Assembly (NCBI RefSeq): GCF_014287435.1
Contig: NZ_JACOPG010000001.1
Coordinates: forward strand, 310,001 to 374,000
DNA from: Roseburia lenta
GTDB lineage: Bacteria > Bacillota > Clostridia > Lachnospirales > Lachnospiraceae
Reading direction: 5' to 3'
DNA length: 64,000 nt
Shown here: piece after piece, positions 23,869-33,194 of the stretch
Layout of the letters: each line of letters begins with the position of its first letter
Position numbering within the stretch: the stretch's first letter is position 1
The notes under the pieces: generated by a model
What the model was told of the DNA's origin: nothing
The model's input: only the letters and a program-made list of their open reading frames with translations
Databases searched by the model: none
Made by a program: the position numbers and the translations under genes

Positions 23869-25008
23869 ATGAAAAACAAACTTAAACTTATTACATTTAC
23901 AATGATAGGCATTATGCTTTTTTCTGGATGTGGAACAACAAAGAACGCGACCAAAAGCGAAAAAACATATAATTACAATAAAGAATACCAGACAGCAGCA
24001 AATCATTTCGAGGATTGCATCCTTGATGATGATACATATGTTTCTTTAAAAAAGGATCTTTCTACCTACGAAGATAAGAATTTAAAGAAGCTATCCAAAA
24101 AGGATGCTAAAGCACTTAAATCTACGATAAAAGATATTGAGGAATACTACGAAGCCAGCGCCGAAACCATTCAGAATACCTTGGCACAGATTGGCCAAGT
24201 CTATCCAACGGATGAAGGATTCTATGATGATAATTTCAAGTCAACCACAACTGCTCTCTTTCAGGAGTTTAACACCTTATTTGAAGCCGGCCACTACAAA
24301 AAAGCTGCAGATAAGTTAAATGAAATCACATCATCTTATACATCCTACGTAGAAAGTAAAGGCACTACCGTGTCAGCTGATGTAACAGTAGATGCTAACA
24401 AAACAGCTTCTATCAAGGTTGTCATTGCATCAAATAAAAATTCGACTAAGGACAGTGCTAATAAAGGTACATCTGGTTCTACTTATACTGAAAATCCTGT
24501 TGCAAATGCCGGCAATAATGGGAATACAAATAATGCGTCTACCAGTAATAACAACGCTAGTAGTAATGGCACAATCGCCAACACTAATACTACTTCTAAT
24601 GCTAATACTGCATCTACTAACAACAAAAACAACACTCCTTCTAGCAACACTGGTAGCAGCAATTCTTCTGGCAATATTAACAACAGTAACCATAATAGTA
24701 ATACCTCTACTCCTGCACCTACACGTATCCCTTATTCTTGGACTTGTCCGGAATGCGGTGCAGTCATCACTGGCTATAAAGGCGAAGATGACAACGTCAA
24801 TGAACATGCTCACATGCATACCGACGAAGAGGCAAATGCACAGTTATATCGCAGTCAAGCCCAGGCAGCATATGGGCAGGCGCAAGCCGATGCATTAGAT
24901 GCAGGGCAACCTTGGAATACCAACATGCATGACTGGTGTCTAGCAAACGGCTGGGATGTTGATCGCATGAATGCAGATGCAATTAAATACGGTTGGGGAA
25001 CTCTCTAA
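23869..25008 (+). CDS. Secreted lipoprotein with Asn/Ser/Thr-rich linker
   Basis: A 379-residue protein. The signal peptide ends in the lipobox LFSGC (Cys at about residue 21), so it is lipid-anchored outside the cell. Residues 30-165 are helical and charged. Residues about 185-285 are a low-complexity Asn/Ser/Thr linker. The C-terminal domain carries WTCPECGAVITGY and HAHMHTDEE, a possible zinc site, and ends in a WDVDRMNADAIKYGWGTL motif. Family not recognised. It is the only plus-strand protein gene in the middle of the element and shares an operator with the XRE regulator. Confidence 0.8.
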   Translation: MKNKLKLITFTMIGIMLFSGCGTTKNATKSEKTYNYNKEYQTAANHFEDCILDDDTYVSLKKDLSTYEDKNLKKLSKKDAKALKSTIKDIEEYYEASAETIQNTLAQIGQVYPTDEGFYDDNFKSTTTALFQEFNTLFEAGHYKKAADKLNEITSSYTSYVESKGTTVSADVTVDANKTASIKVVIASNKNSTKDSANKGTSGSTYTENPVANAGNNGNTNNASTSNNNASSNGTIANTNTTSNANTASTNNKNNTPSSNTGSSNSSGNINNSNHNSNTSTPAPTRIPYSWTCPECGAVITGYKGEDDNVNEHAHMHTDEEANAQLYRSQAQAAYGQAQADALDAGQPWNTNMHDWCLANGWDVDRMNADAIKYGWGTL

Positions 25009-25029
25009 TCTCCTTGATATTAAAAAGCC

Positions 25030-25066
25030 TATGGCATTGGTTTTACCCTCTGCCATAGGCTCTTTC
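25030..25066. terminator. Bidirectional terminator between the lipoprotein and the subtilisin gene
   Basis: GCCTATGGCA and TGCCATAGGC form a 10-bp stem with T-rich flanks on both strands. The genes on either side are convergent. Confidence 0.8.
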
Positions 25067-25092
25067 TCTGTTCTTATAAATCTATCTTTGTA

Positions 25093-28000
25093 TTATTCTT
25101 CTGGTTCTTCATAATCCTCATAGTCTTCCGGATCAATTGAGTTATTCAACTCTTTGCTGCTTCGATAGCCGGTATCAAACACCTTGCAATGCTCAAACTT
25201 CTTCAACCACGCCTCCCAGTGGGCTGCAGTCGGATAAGTTCCGTTTTCCATTGCCTCTGTCTCAAATGCCTGGGCTTCTCGGATATCTTTACAGGAGAAA
25301 TGATAGCGTACAATAGCTTCTCCGTTGTCTAACCGATCAAATGCATCTAAGATTGTCTTCTTATAGGTTGGAATTGTGTACCATACCGAATCTTCCATCA
25401 ATCCACCTTCTTCGTGGCTTTTCTTATTATAGTTCTCCCGGTCAATCATACGTACATAAGCTGGATTTGGATCGTAGAACTCGCCCTGCACAATACCAGA
25501 CTGCACTACAACAACCTTAATCAGTTTATATGATACATTGCCAGCACCATCCGTTGCCTTATAACGAACCGACATCCAGCCGTACTCTCCCAGATGCAGA
25601 AACTTTTCAATGTCAAAATCTTCCACTTCCAGTGTCACATCTGTTCCATCTTCCTTATCCTTTGCTGATGCAGTGCGAAGTAAATCTTCCTTATTCAACT
25701 TTCCGGCACGAATAGCATCTGTATTCCAGTATTTATTCTTCGCCGTAATCTTTGGTGGCTCATCCCATACGGCATAAAGGGTAACGTTATTGATATAGCC
25801 TTCCTCACTGACACTTTCCTGCCCATTATTGATCATTTCAAGGATTCTCGGTGTCAAGTCAAAAGTCTCACCACATTTACCTACACCACTGTCTTTATAC
25901 ATTGCCTGGTCAGAATACGACCAGCCATGATGAGAATAGATAGTCTTGTATGGGATATCTTTTTCTAAATTTTCATCGTACTCTATGCCGCTGTATATTT
26001 TTTCAAATGTATTATCTGGCAAGGCGGTCTCATTGCTGACAAAACCATATATCACATAATTATCCCCGGCGGTCTGGGTATTTCCATTGATAGAAAGATC
26101 AGCTGCGGTTGTATATTGAGCATACAGTATCTGGTCTTTCGTTACTTCGTTGGCACTAAAATGCATTGTCTGTCCGATTTTACAACTTGTACCTTTGCCA
26201 TCGGCAGTCTTACTATAACCAACATTTCGCAGAGTCTGAAATACTCTGCCATCATAATAGACCGTTGTGCCGACTGTCGGCACATCAACATCCTCCTTCC
26301 AATAAATAGTCTGGCGTTCCGGAAGTTTAAATGTCACATGTACATTTTGCACGTTGCCATCATAGGTCACATAGTATTCTTCCGATAGTATGATATTTCC
26401 TACAGTTCCATTGGTTCCTGTAGCAGAACGCAAGACTGCTTTTCGATTTCCCTGCGTATATTTGTTGCCACCTGTTGTATTTAATGTAAACTTCTTCAAC
26501 ATAGCATCCGCATTATTTTTATTCATGCCATAGGTACAACTTGCCACAATTCTTCCCGCAACATCATATGGCTTTTCTATTGTCACTTTGATTGCACCAT
26601 CCGCGCAGGTCAGAGCTCCGGTGATCTCTATCATTTTGCCCTTTGTCAGATATACTCCATTACTATAGGTGCTGGCACTTCCTGACATCTTATAGTTGCC
26701 ATTCTGATATACGTCATATCCGACATTTCCTCCGGATGCACCTCCGGCATAATTCATAGTTGCCTTATTATATGTACCGTAACGCTGATTATCCTTAATT
26801 GTTCCACCTGTGATCGTTGCATTTCCACTATAATTGTAAATACCATCTTGTGTATTTGATTGAATCACGCCACCAGACATATTCATCGTTCCACTTTTAA
26901 GTATACTATCCTCATCATAGAATCCATTTTCAATACCATATTTATTATTTTTTATCGTTCCACCAGAAATATTAAAGGTTCCGGCATTTCTAATACCATC
27001 ATGCGTATTAGAATAAATTGTTCCGCCCCTTAAATATGCTGTTCCTTCATTGTAAAAACCGTAATTATTGCTATAAATAGAGCCATTATTCATTGTAAAG
27101 GTGTTAGAATTAAACACTCCATAGTTTGTGTTATTATGGATATCTCCAGAGATCATGGTTACTGTGCCATTGTTGGAAATGCCATACTTATTCGAATATA
27201 TGTTGCAGTTGGAGACGGCGGCGGTACCTGTATTAACCTTTATTCCGGTGTCGCATCCATGTATGGTACTATTTGAGATAGATGCTTTAGTCAAATTTGT
27301 CTTGGCATCATTATTATCAATTCTGATGCCTTCCATTCCGGCATTATAGACATTGCAGTTATCAATCGTAATGGATTGTCCAGACTGCGCTCCTCCATAT
27401 ATAATACCAACATCTTCGCTGCTTGTATTCTTATTGACATTGATCGTTGTGTTTTTAATTGTCACATTACCAGAGCATCCGATAGCCGTATTCCAACCGC
27501 CATAATTATTTATGGTACATCCATCAATATACATGGAACCACGGCAATCCAGTCCGCCTCCTAATAATCCGGAGTATGTAATTGCACGCGACAAAGCCAC
27601 GCTACCGTTCCCACTAAATGTACAATTTGTACAAGTTAAGTATTTCCATGATGCAATAGCACCAACATTATGATTGTGTCCCCATGTATTATCAAAGGTA
27701 CATTTATTAAATGTTCCATTAGATGTTCCTACACTCCACCAATGATTCTCTGAAAAGAAAGAACAACTCTCAGCATAAATATCTGGAGATGATACAGCAC
27801 CCGGAGTATCTCCAAAACTTACAACGGTTGATGTATTATCCCATATATTTACAGTGTGCAATTCAATTTTTGTATGTTCGTTATATGCTAATCCGAACGA
27901 AACACCATTATCACTCGTTGCACCACCAATAACAGGGCTATCGCCTCCACTTCCGATACGTTGCCATGTTTTTTGTCCGGCAGAAAATATACTTTCCCCA

Positions 28001-29835
28001 TATATCGTTAGTTTCATATTTATTGGGACAAAGACACTATCGTATGTCTGAACATTTCCCATCATACAAACTTCTAGTTCATCGCATCCTGCTCCACGAA
28101 ACCATGCTAGAGCAACATTAAGTCCTTGAGCCGGTGATCCATTCGGATGTGCATTATCAAAGCCACCTGCACTCCAATTATTATCATCATTAAATCCCCA
28201 CCAATGGTTTTGGTCGATGAAAATTGTCTTTTTTGTTGCCACTTCTATTTTCTGGTTCCTATCATCTTCGGTTTCATCCGCATCCGTCTCTTTATCCTGA
28301 TCTTCTACATCGCTTTTCAAGAACACAAGATTTTCCTTTGCCAGAAATCCGTTACCAAAATATGTGTGATTAACGGTTCCGTCAAAATCATCCGCAGAAG
28401 CAATCAAAGACTCCATGACATCAGACTCTGATACAGGACTTACCACACCATCAACAGTAGAGTTGATTTGCTTTAACAGTGCTACATACGCAGCTACGTG
28501 AGCCGAAGCAATAGATGTTCCTCGCAGCTCTGTCTCAAGCGTTGTTTTTTCTTTTATAACAACTAACTTATATGTACCAAGTGCAGCAAAATCAATGTTT
28601 TCTCCATGATTGGTATATGATGCTGATACAATTTTTCCGTCTGCATCCTCTTCCGCTGCGGCAATGTTAATAGCTGCATCTACATTGCCTGGAATGTATT
28701 CCATTGCATCTGCATTATCATTTCCGGCTGCTGTCACCACAGTAATGCCGTTGTTATAACAATCATTGATAGCATTTGTTAAGATGTTGGACTGTCCGAC
28801 ACCAGAAAGAGAAAGATTGATAACATCTGCTCCATGCTCCTTTGCATACTTGATTGCAAGGGCTACAGATAACACAGTTCCCTTACCATCTTTATCTAAG
28901 GCTTTAATTGGTAAAAGCATGACATTTTCATCTGCTGTATCTTCGGCAATAATCTTCGCCATAGCAGTTCCATGTCCGTTATCATCTACATAAGTGTCAG
29001 AAATCGTAGACGTTCCTTCGATGATACGATCTTTAAATGTATCATCATTTGTTACATCTGAGATGCCGGTATCAATCACTGCTACGATTGTTTTATGTTC
29101 TTCTACCGTCTCTGCAACAGGTTGAGCTTCTGCAGAAGTATCTTCTACAACATCTGTCACTTCCGTATCAGTTACTTCTTTTGCCACCTTATCTTCTGGC
29201 ACTTCATCCTCTTTGATAGCATCTACAGATGCATCTTTTTCTACGGTAATGCCATTTGCCACAAAAGAGTTATAAGCACTGTCTGTTTCTTCTACACTCT
29301 TATATGCAAGCACATAGATGTTATCATAGTGATCTACCGTTACAGCACCATAAAACTCTGTAAGTTCTACATCTGAGGTAACGATAAGTCTCGTAGCAGC
29401 TACCTTAGAAGAGTTATCTCCATCCGAAAGGACTTCATCCGCAGAAGTATGGTCTGTTACGCTAACGCTCTCGGATGAGGTGTTTGTGTCTTCCGTAGTA
29501 GCCTCGGAAGAGTCTTTCGTTATTTCAGTCGTTTCCTCTTCTGTCTTCTCTTCTAATTCAAGCTCGCCATTTTCAATTTTCTTTTTTACCTCTTCTTGAA
29601 CTTGATCTACAAGGGCTTGGTCGTTAATGTCGCCTCCCCTTGCCTGTATTGCTTCAATAACAGCTTGTTCGATTAAATCACTGTTTTCAGTTAAAACAGA
29701 TGTAATCTGATCGGTTGTATCGCTTACCTGTTCTCCGACTTCGGCAGCATATGCCGTTCCCGGAAACAAGGTAGTTAAAACAACTCCTATCGCAAGCATC
29801 TGTGCCATTACTTTTTTTGCATTAAACTTCTTCAT
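25093..29835 (-). CDS. Giant surface subtilisin with parallel beta-helix
   Basis: A 1580-residue secreted protein. Signal peptide 1-31 (FPGTAYA/AE). Acidic spacer to about 240. S8 protease domain with Asp in IVAVIDTGIS, His in DDNGHGTAMA and Ser in RGTSIASAHVA, so the triad is complete. Residues about 560-1010 form a right-handed beta-helix built from NTIHGCDTGI/NCNIYSNKYGI-type repeats. Then come Listeria-Bacteroides-like repeats ending in LYAxY/LYAVW and a DUF5011-like domain near the C-terminus (WMSVRYKATDGAGN). No LPXTG anchor. The start at 29835 follows CAGGAGGAAAAAG. Likely a surface adhesin/protease for mating contact (inference). Confidence 0.88.
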   Translation of the reverse strand: MKKFNAKKVMAQMLAIGVVLTTLFPGTAYAAEVGEQVSDTTDQITSVLTENSDLIEQAVIEAIQARGGDINDQALVDQVQEEVKKKIENGELELEEKTEEETTEITKDSSEATTEDTNTSSESVSVTDHTSADEVLSDGDNSSKVAATRLIVTSDVELTEFYGAVTVDHYDNIYVLAYKSVEETDSAYNSFVANGITVEKDASVDAIKEDEVPEDKVAKEVTDTEVTDVVEDTSAEAQPVAETVEEHKTIVAVIDTGISDVTNDDTFKDRIIEGTSTISDTYVDDNGHGTAMAKIIAEDTADENVMLLPIKALDKDGKGTVLSVALAIKYAKEHGADVINLSLSGVGQSNILTNAINDCYNNGITVVTAAGNDNADAMEYIPGNVDAAINIAAAEEDADGKIVSASYTNHGENIDFAALGTYKLVVIKEKTTLETELRGTSIASAHVAAYVALLKQINSTVDGVVSPVSESDVMESLIASADDFDGTVNHTYFGNGFLAKENLVFLKSDVEDQDKETDADETEDDRNQKIEVATKKTIFIDQNHWWGFNDDNNWSAGGFDNAHPNGSPAQGLNVALAWFRGAGCDELEVCMMGNVQTYDSVFVPINMKLTIYGESIFSAGQKTWQRIGSGGDSPVIGGATSDNGVSFGLAYNEHTKIELHTVNIWDNTSTVVSFGDTPGAVSSPDIYAESCSFFSENHWWSVGTSNGTFNKCTFDNTWGHNHNVGAIASWKYLTCTNCTFSGNGSVALSRAITYSGLLGGGLDCRGSMYIDGCTINNYGGWNTAIGCSGNVTIKNTTINVNKNTSSEDVGIIYGGAQSGQSITIDNCNVYNAGMEGIRIDNNDAKTNLTKASISNSTIHGCDTGIKVNTGTAAVSNCNIYSNKYGISNNGTVTMISGDIHNNTNYGVFNSNTFTMNNGSIYSNNYGFYNEGTAYLRGGTIYSNTHDGIRNAGTFNISGGTIKNNKYGIENGFYDEDSILKSGTMNMSGGVIQSNTQDGIYNYSGNATITGGTIKDNQRYGTYNKATMNYAGGASGGNVGYDVYQNGNYKMSGSASTYSNGVYLTKGKMIEITGALTCADGAIKVTIEKPYDVAGRIVASCTYGMNKNNADAMLKKFTLNTTGGNKYTQGNRKAVLRSATGTNGTVGNIILSEEYYVTYDGNVQNVHVTFKLPERQTIYWKEDVDVPTVGTTVYYDGRVFQTLRNVGYSKTADGKGTSCKIGQTMHFSANEVTKDQILYAQYTTAADLSINGNTQTAGDNYVIYGFVSNETALPDNTFEKIYSGIEYDENLEKDIPYKTIYSHHGWSYSDQAMYKDSGVGKCGETFDLTPRILEMINNGQESVSEEGYINNVTLYAVWDEPPKITAKNKYWNTDAIRAGKLNKEDLLRTASAKDKEDGTDVTLEVEDFDIEKFLHLGEYGWMSVRYKATDGAGNVSYKLIKVVVVQSGIVQGEFYDPNPAYVRMIDRENYNKKSHEEGGLMEDSVWYTIPTYKKTILDAFDRLDNGEAIVRYHFSCKDIREAQAFETEAMENGTYPTAAHWEAWLKKFEHCKVFDTGYRSSKELNNSIDPEDYEDYEEPEE
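26267..26283. repeat. Palindrome copy 4 (inside the subtilisin gene)
   Basis: GTGCCGACTGTCGGCAC, read in frame as VPTVGT between two beta-rich C-terminal domains. Confidence 0.85.
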
Positions 29836-29867
29836 GCTCTTTTTCCTCCTGTATAAAATCAAGAAAT

Positions 29868-29884
29868 GTGCCGACCGTCGGCAC
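29868..29884. repeat. Palindrome copy 5, before the subtilisin gene
   Basis: GTGCCGACCGTCGGCAC, 33 nt upstream of the start. The stretch between it and the ribosome site (GATTTTATACAGGAGG) resembles that before virD4. Confidence 0.9.
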
Positions 29885-29894
29885 GCGTTTTCCT

Positions 29895-30506
29895 TTACCG
29901 GAAAATGGCATAGTAGACTTCATCCTCTGTCACATGTGCCGGAAAGTTTACTGGCTCCTGTGATGCAGGGTCTTTCGTCCATCCAACAAATATCTGTCCT
30001 TCCTTGAATGGTGCCTCCGGCTCTACAAATGTCTCTTTCTCTGTAATCTCATAAGTCAGCCACAAAGCATCATCTACATAAAAGGTCACATCATGCCTCT
30101 TGGATGTTTTCTTTTCATCAAATGTTGCCGTTGCATCACATTTTACCTCTCCAATTTTTCCATTTGGCTTTGTATACTTTTCTTCCACATGAATTGCCAG
30201 GATACCTTTTTCCGTATCAATGCCTGCAATATCAACCTGCAGATCAAAGTTGGGATCCTCGTTTCCTTCTTTCCCAGCATTGATCCTTTGCAGTAAAGAT
30301 TCATAAAAAGATGCCATCAATGCATCTTCGTTGGTAATATCCAAATCCTGCGTCTGTACCACTTCATCCAAAGCACTTTTCACAACATCTGCCAAAGAGT
30401 TCTCCATCTCGCTTTCTCTTAGTGTTCGATGCGACATAGTAAGTATTCCTAAGATAATCACGACAATAATGGCAACTCCAGACAAAACAAATGCAATCTG
30501 TTTCAC
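29895..30506 (-). CDS. Membrane-anchored surface protein with a Listeria-Bacteroides-type repeat
   Basis: A 203-residue protein starting at GTG 30506 (VKQIAFVLSGVAIIVVIIL), one N-terminal helix, then an extracellular region. The C-terminus GQIFVGWTKDPASQEPVNF...EVYYAIF matches the Listeria-Bacteroides repeat fold. The GTG start is chosen because AAAGGAG sits 7 nt upstream; longer frames read through the palindrome as MCRQSARR and are spurious. Probably a surface component of the pilus or adhesion operon. Confidence 0.7.
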   Translation of the reverse strand: MKQIAFVLSGVAIIVVIILGILTMSHRTLRESEMENSLADVVKSALDEVVQTQDLDITNEDALMASFYESLLQRINAGKEGNEDPNFDLQVDIAGIDTEKGILAIHVEEKYTKPNGKIGEVKCDATATFDEKKTSKRHDVTFYVDDALWLTYEITEKETFVEPEAPFKEGQIFVGWTKDPASQEPVNFPAHVTEDEVYYAIFR

Positions 30507-30526
30507 ACGCTTTTTCTCCTTTCTTC

Positions 30527-30543
30527 GTGCCGATTGTCGGCAC
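30527..30543. repeat. Palindrome copy 6
   Basis: GTGCCGATTGTCGGCAC, with one centre change, 20 nt before the GTG start of the surface protein. Confidence 0.88.
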
Positions 30544-30550
30544 ATTATTT

Positions 30551-31021
30551 TCATTCATTACAAGTTATATAGACTTGGCATATATTCGATACCCCCATCT
30601 GATCCGTAACCCGAACTTTCAAACGATATGTTCCACTTTGCTCAAATGTCAGTCTCGTACCATCAAAAACACTTGCAGTAACATTTTCACCTTCATAAAA
30701 TGCATTTAAAACCGCCACGTCTGCGCGTTGCCCATCTGCATCTGTCGCACTAAACAACTCTTCCGCACTGTAAGAATTACCTGCAAAAGTTTCCTGCGCC
30801 ACCACCTCAGGACGTTTTCTTTCCTGCAGTCTTTTAACCTCTGTAAGACTTGTATCAGACACTTCTTGTCTACTTGTTTGTTCTGCAACCGTTTGTCCCA
30901 TGATAGGAAGAATCCCTGTCTTTCCACCAAAAACAATGCCACCAAAAATCAATGTTAACAAAGCTATACCTATGATTGTATAAAGAAAAGCATTGCCTAA
31001 ATTTTGAGATAATTTCTCCAT
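30551..31021 (-). CDS. Membrane-anchored protein of the pilus operon
   Basis: A 156-residue protein: MEKLSQNLGNAFLYTIIGIA begins an N-terminal helix, followed by an extracytoplasmic region with a C-terminal beta domain (FDGTRLTFEQSGTYRLKVRVTD) resembling a small Ig-like or DUF5011-type fold. AAAGGAGGCTG ribosome site; start at 31021. Family not recognised. Confidence 0.65.
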   Translation of the reverse strand: MEKLSQNLGNAFLYTIIGIALLTLIFGGIVFGGKTGILPIMGQTVAEQTSRQEVSDTSLTEVKRLQERKRPEVVAQETFAGNSYSAEELFSATDADGQRADVAVLNAFYEGENVTASVFDGTRLTFEQSGTYRLKVRVTDQMGVSNICQVYITCNE

Positions 31022-31032
31022 TTCAGCCTCCT

Positions 31033-31170
31033 TTACATAACCCATTCCATCAATTTAACGATGCCTTCACTCAAAGGATTTTGAAATAAATACACTACCA
31101 GAGGCATTAAAGCAAGTGCAACAACTATTCCTGTTGCTAGATGACCCACATGTTCTGTTGTCTCTTCCAT
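31033..31170 (-). CDS. Very small membrane protein
   Basis: A 45-residue peptide MEETTEHVGHLATGIVVALA onward, with one helix and the end FQNPLSEGIVKLMEWVM. GGATGAAAA precedes it. Its stop lies 12 bp before the ATG of the next gene. Possibly a pilin-like subunit (inference). Confidence 0.55.
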   Translation of the reverse strand: MEETTEHVGHLATGIVVALALMPLVVYLFQNPLSEGIVKLMEWVM

Positions 31171-31187
31171 TTTTCATCCTCCATTCT

Positions 31188-31204
31188 GTGCCGACTGTCG
31201 GCAC
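31188..31204. repeat. Palindrome copy 7
   Basis: GTGCCGACTGTCGGCAC, 17 nt before the 45-residue gene. Confidence 0.9.
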
Positions 31205-31214
31205 AATTTTTCTA

Positions 31215-31313
31215 TCACATTGCCTGTACGACCCACCAAAGTAGTCCTGCGATTGCGCTTCCGGTTAGGACATAAAAAAAAGCAAATCCTAAATGATCAA
31301 TAATTATCCTCAT
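31215..31313 (-). CDS. Very small membrane protein
   Basis: A 32-residue peptide MRIIIDHLGFAFFYVLTGSA then IAGLLWWVVQAM. Strong AGGAGGTCTTT ribosome site. Mostly hydrophobic. Its place among pilus genes suggests a small assembly or pilin-like component; no family recognised. Confidence 0.6.
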   Translation of the reverse strand: MRIIIDHLGFAFFYVLTGSAIAGLLWWVVQAM

Positions 31314-31322
31314 AAAGACCTC

Positions 31323-31658
31323 CTAGTTAAGATCCGTCTTAACAGTTCTTTCTGTTGCAATCTGTAAAAGCGGTACTTTAAATTCATACAAAAGTGTCGC
31401 CTGACCATAAGTATTACGATTACTTCCCTGCGCCTTATATCCTGTCACACTAAGCTCATATCCTGCTTGATTTGCATCCTCCTGACAAGCATTAATCACA
31501 CTAGGCGCATAATCTGACGATTCAATACGTGTAACACAATCTGACAAGAAAGCGTCCGCATTACGCGCATCAATAGCAGCAGAAAATAGTCCATACCCGC
31601 TAAAAGTCAAAAGCAACAACAGAAAACACCCCAAAAAACCTTTTATAATTGTTTCCAT
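31323..31658 (-). CDS. Pseudopilin-like protein (TadE/F-like position)
   Basis: A 111-residue protein: a single N-terminal helix (IIKGFLGCFLLLLLTFSGYGLF) followed by ARNADAFLSDCVTRIESSDY and a small domain with two Cys. Architecture and position beside TadB/TadA homologues suggest a TadE-like minor pilin. Start at 31658 after GGAAAGGAG; upstream codons are the palindrome (VPTVGTERSFS). Confidence 0.62.
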   Translation of the reverse strand: METIIKGFLGCFLLLLLTFSGYGLFSAAIDARNADAFLSDCVTRIESSDYAPSVINACQEDANQAGYELSVTGYKAQGSNRNTYGQATLLYEFKVPLLQIATERTVKTDLN

Positions 31659-31674
31659 TGAAAAACTCCTTTCC

Positions 31675-31691
31675 GTGCCGACTGTCGGCAC
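31675..31691. repeat. Palindrome copy 8
   Basis: GTGCCGACTGTCGGCAC, 16 nt before the pseudopilin-like gene. Confidence 0.9.
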
Positions 31692-31706
31692 AACTTTTCG
31701 CAATCT

Positions 31707-33194
31707 CTAAAAGTTTGTGATTTTTTCCACCATCTGCATAAACATAACCACCATTTCAACCATCATCTTGGCTCCAATCACACCCATTACACGATATCCC
31801 ATTTCATCTAGTGGTCGTAATGCCTCCTCATTCTTTGCTTTCTCCGCCTCATCCATAAGATAGTTATTACGTTCTACCATATCCATGATTGCTGTCTGCT
31901 CCTGTGCACTAGTTCCAGCATAAACGCTGTAAATTTTTCGCATAAAAGAATCCACGCCTCGGATTGGAAAGTTTTTCAGGAAATTCAGATATGGATCGAT
32001 ACTCTCTGGGTGTTTCTTTAAATCTTCATAAAAAAGATCCAGTTCCGGTTTTAAGACCGTGGGTGCTGTTTCATAAGAGCCATACAAGGCAACCTGCACA
32101 CTGTCTGTCTGCATCCGGAGTGCCACATCCAAGATCCACGTGGGGAATGCCCTGCGCATTTCCTTGACGGTGTCCTGATAAGACAGCAAATATCCGACTT
32201 TCCATGAAAATAAAACAAAGACCGTCAGTGCTGCCATAATAACGATGATGGCAACAGAGGCATGTCTTGCAATACTAATAATTAGAAATACTGCCGGAAT
32301 GACCGTCCAACGAAGTGACGTCGCCATTTCTTTTTTCTTATCAAAATGCACGACCTGTTCATAATTGGCTAAGATCTTCTCATCGGATAGGGTGTTTTTT
32401 CGATCCATCCAATCAACCGATGCCTTCCGATCCGTAGCACGCACAAGCAACAGACTTGCCACCCACTCAATGACACCACAGATCTGCACCAATGGTTCAT
32501 GCATCAGATCCATGCCATAAAAGTAAAACGCCCATAGGATGACAAGTTCCAAGAAAACGCAGCCTCCCAGGATGCCATATACGACATTTCTCGCAGAAAC
32601 ACGCTGCATCTGTGCTTCCTGCTGACGCAGTTCCCAGTTGCGCAGATCATCCTGCAGTATCTTGATGGCATCCGTAACATCACCACCTAGGGTCTGCACA
32701 TTCGCCATATATCTATGTATGTTCTTCATACGCAGACATCCGTAATCTGTCTCGATCATCTGATAGGCTTCCTGTTGGGCATCTGCACTCGTACTTGTGA
32801 GCATATGTTTCTCTGCCTTATCCAGACAGTCATACATAGGACTCTCTGCAAAGGAACTCTTGATCTCTGCTAAGGATGGCTGATACCTTTTCTTATCCCG
32901 GAAGACTGTCAGTATCTGATCCATGTAGGAAACAGCGTCCCAGAACTTCGACTGGTTCGATTTATTTCTATAAGTACTCAAGACCATGCCAGGGACAAAT
33001 ACAATCCCCAGCAGCAACATGATGATGATATAAACCGGCTGCAAGCGAAAGGCACAGCCAGCCAATGCTCCACATCCCAGATAGATGCCATAATTACGCA
33101 ATGCCTTTCCTATACTGTACTCATATCCATATCCCTCGATTTCCGAGCATATATGTCTGGGATGCAGATAATATAAGGATCCTTTTTTCTTCAC
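31707..33194 (-). CDS. Tad/type II secretion-like inner membrane platform protein
   Basis: A 495-residue protein with hydrophobic segments at about 45-75, 205-245 (NVVYGILGGCVFLELVILW), 295-335 and the C-terminal end. The TadB/TadC-like F domain signatures include FRDKKRYQPSLAEIKSSF, YMANVQTLGGDVTDAI and MRRAFPTWILDVALRMQTDSV. Only one platform gene is seen, as if TadB and TadC were combined. GTG start at 33194 follows GGAAGGAGGAAACAGA and overlaps the stop of the ATPase gene by 4 bp. Confidence 0.75.
   Translation of the reverse strand: MKKKGSLYYLHPRHICSEIEGYGYEYSIGKALRNYGIYLGCGALAGCAFRLQPVYIIIMLLLGIVFVPGMVLSTYRNKSNQSKFWDAVSYMDQILTVFRDKKRYQPSLAEIKSSFAESPMYDCLDKAEKHMLTSTSADAQQEAYQMIETDYGCLRMKNIHRYMANVQTLGGDVTDAIKILQDDLRNWELRQQEAQMQRVSARNVVYGILGGCVFLELVILWAFYFYGMDLMHEPLVQICGVIEWVASLLLVRATDRKASVDWMDRKNTLSDEKILANYEQVVHFDKKKEMATSLRWTVIPAVFLIISIARHASVAIIVIMAALTVFVLFSWKVGYLLSYQDTVKEMRRAFPTWILDVALRMQTDSVQVALYGSYETAPTVLKPELDLFYEDLKKHPESIDPYLNFLKNFPIRGVDSFMRKIYSVYAGTSAQEQTAIMDMVERNNYLMDEAEKAKNEEALRPLDEMGYRVMGVIGAKMMVEMVVMFMQMVEKITNF

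Noticed and set aside
24392..24898. Long ORFs in other frames of the lipoprotein gene
   Set aside because: They arise from the repetitive Asn/Ser/Thr linker; no ribosome sites, and the lipoprotein frame is clearly coding.
30491..30709. ORFs starting MCRQSA, MCRLSA or MPTVGT as true N-termini
   Set aside because: These codons are the palindrome itself. A good ribosome site and start codon follow it in each case.
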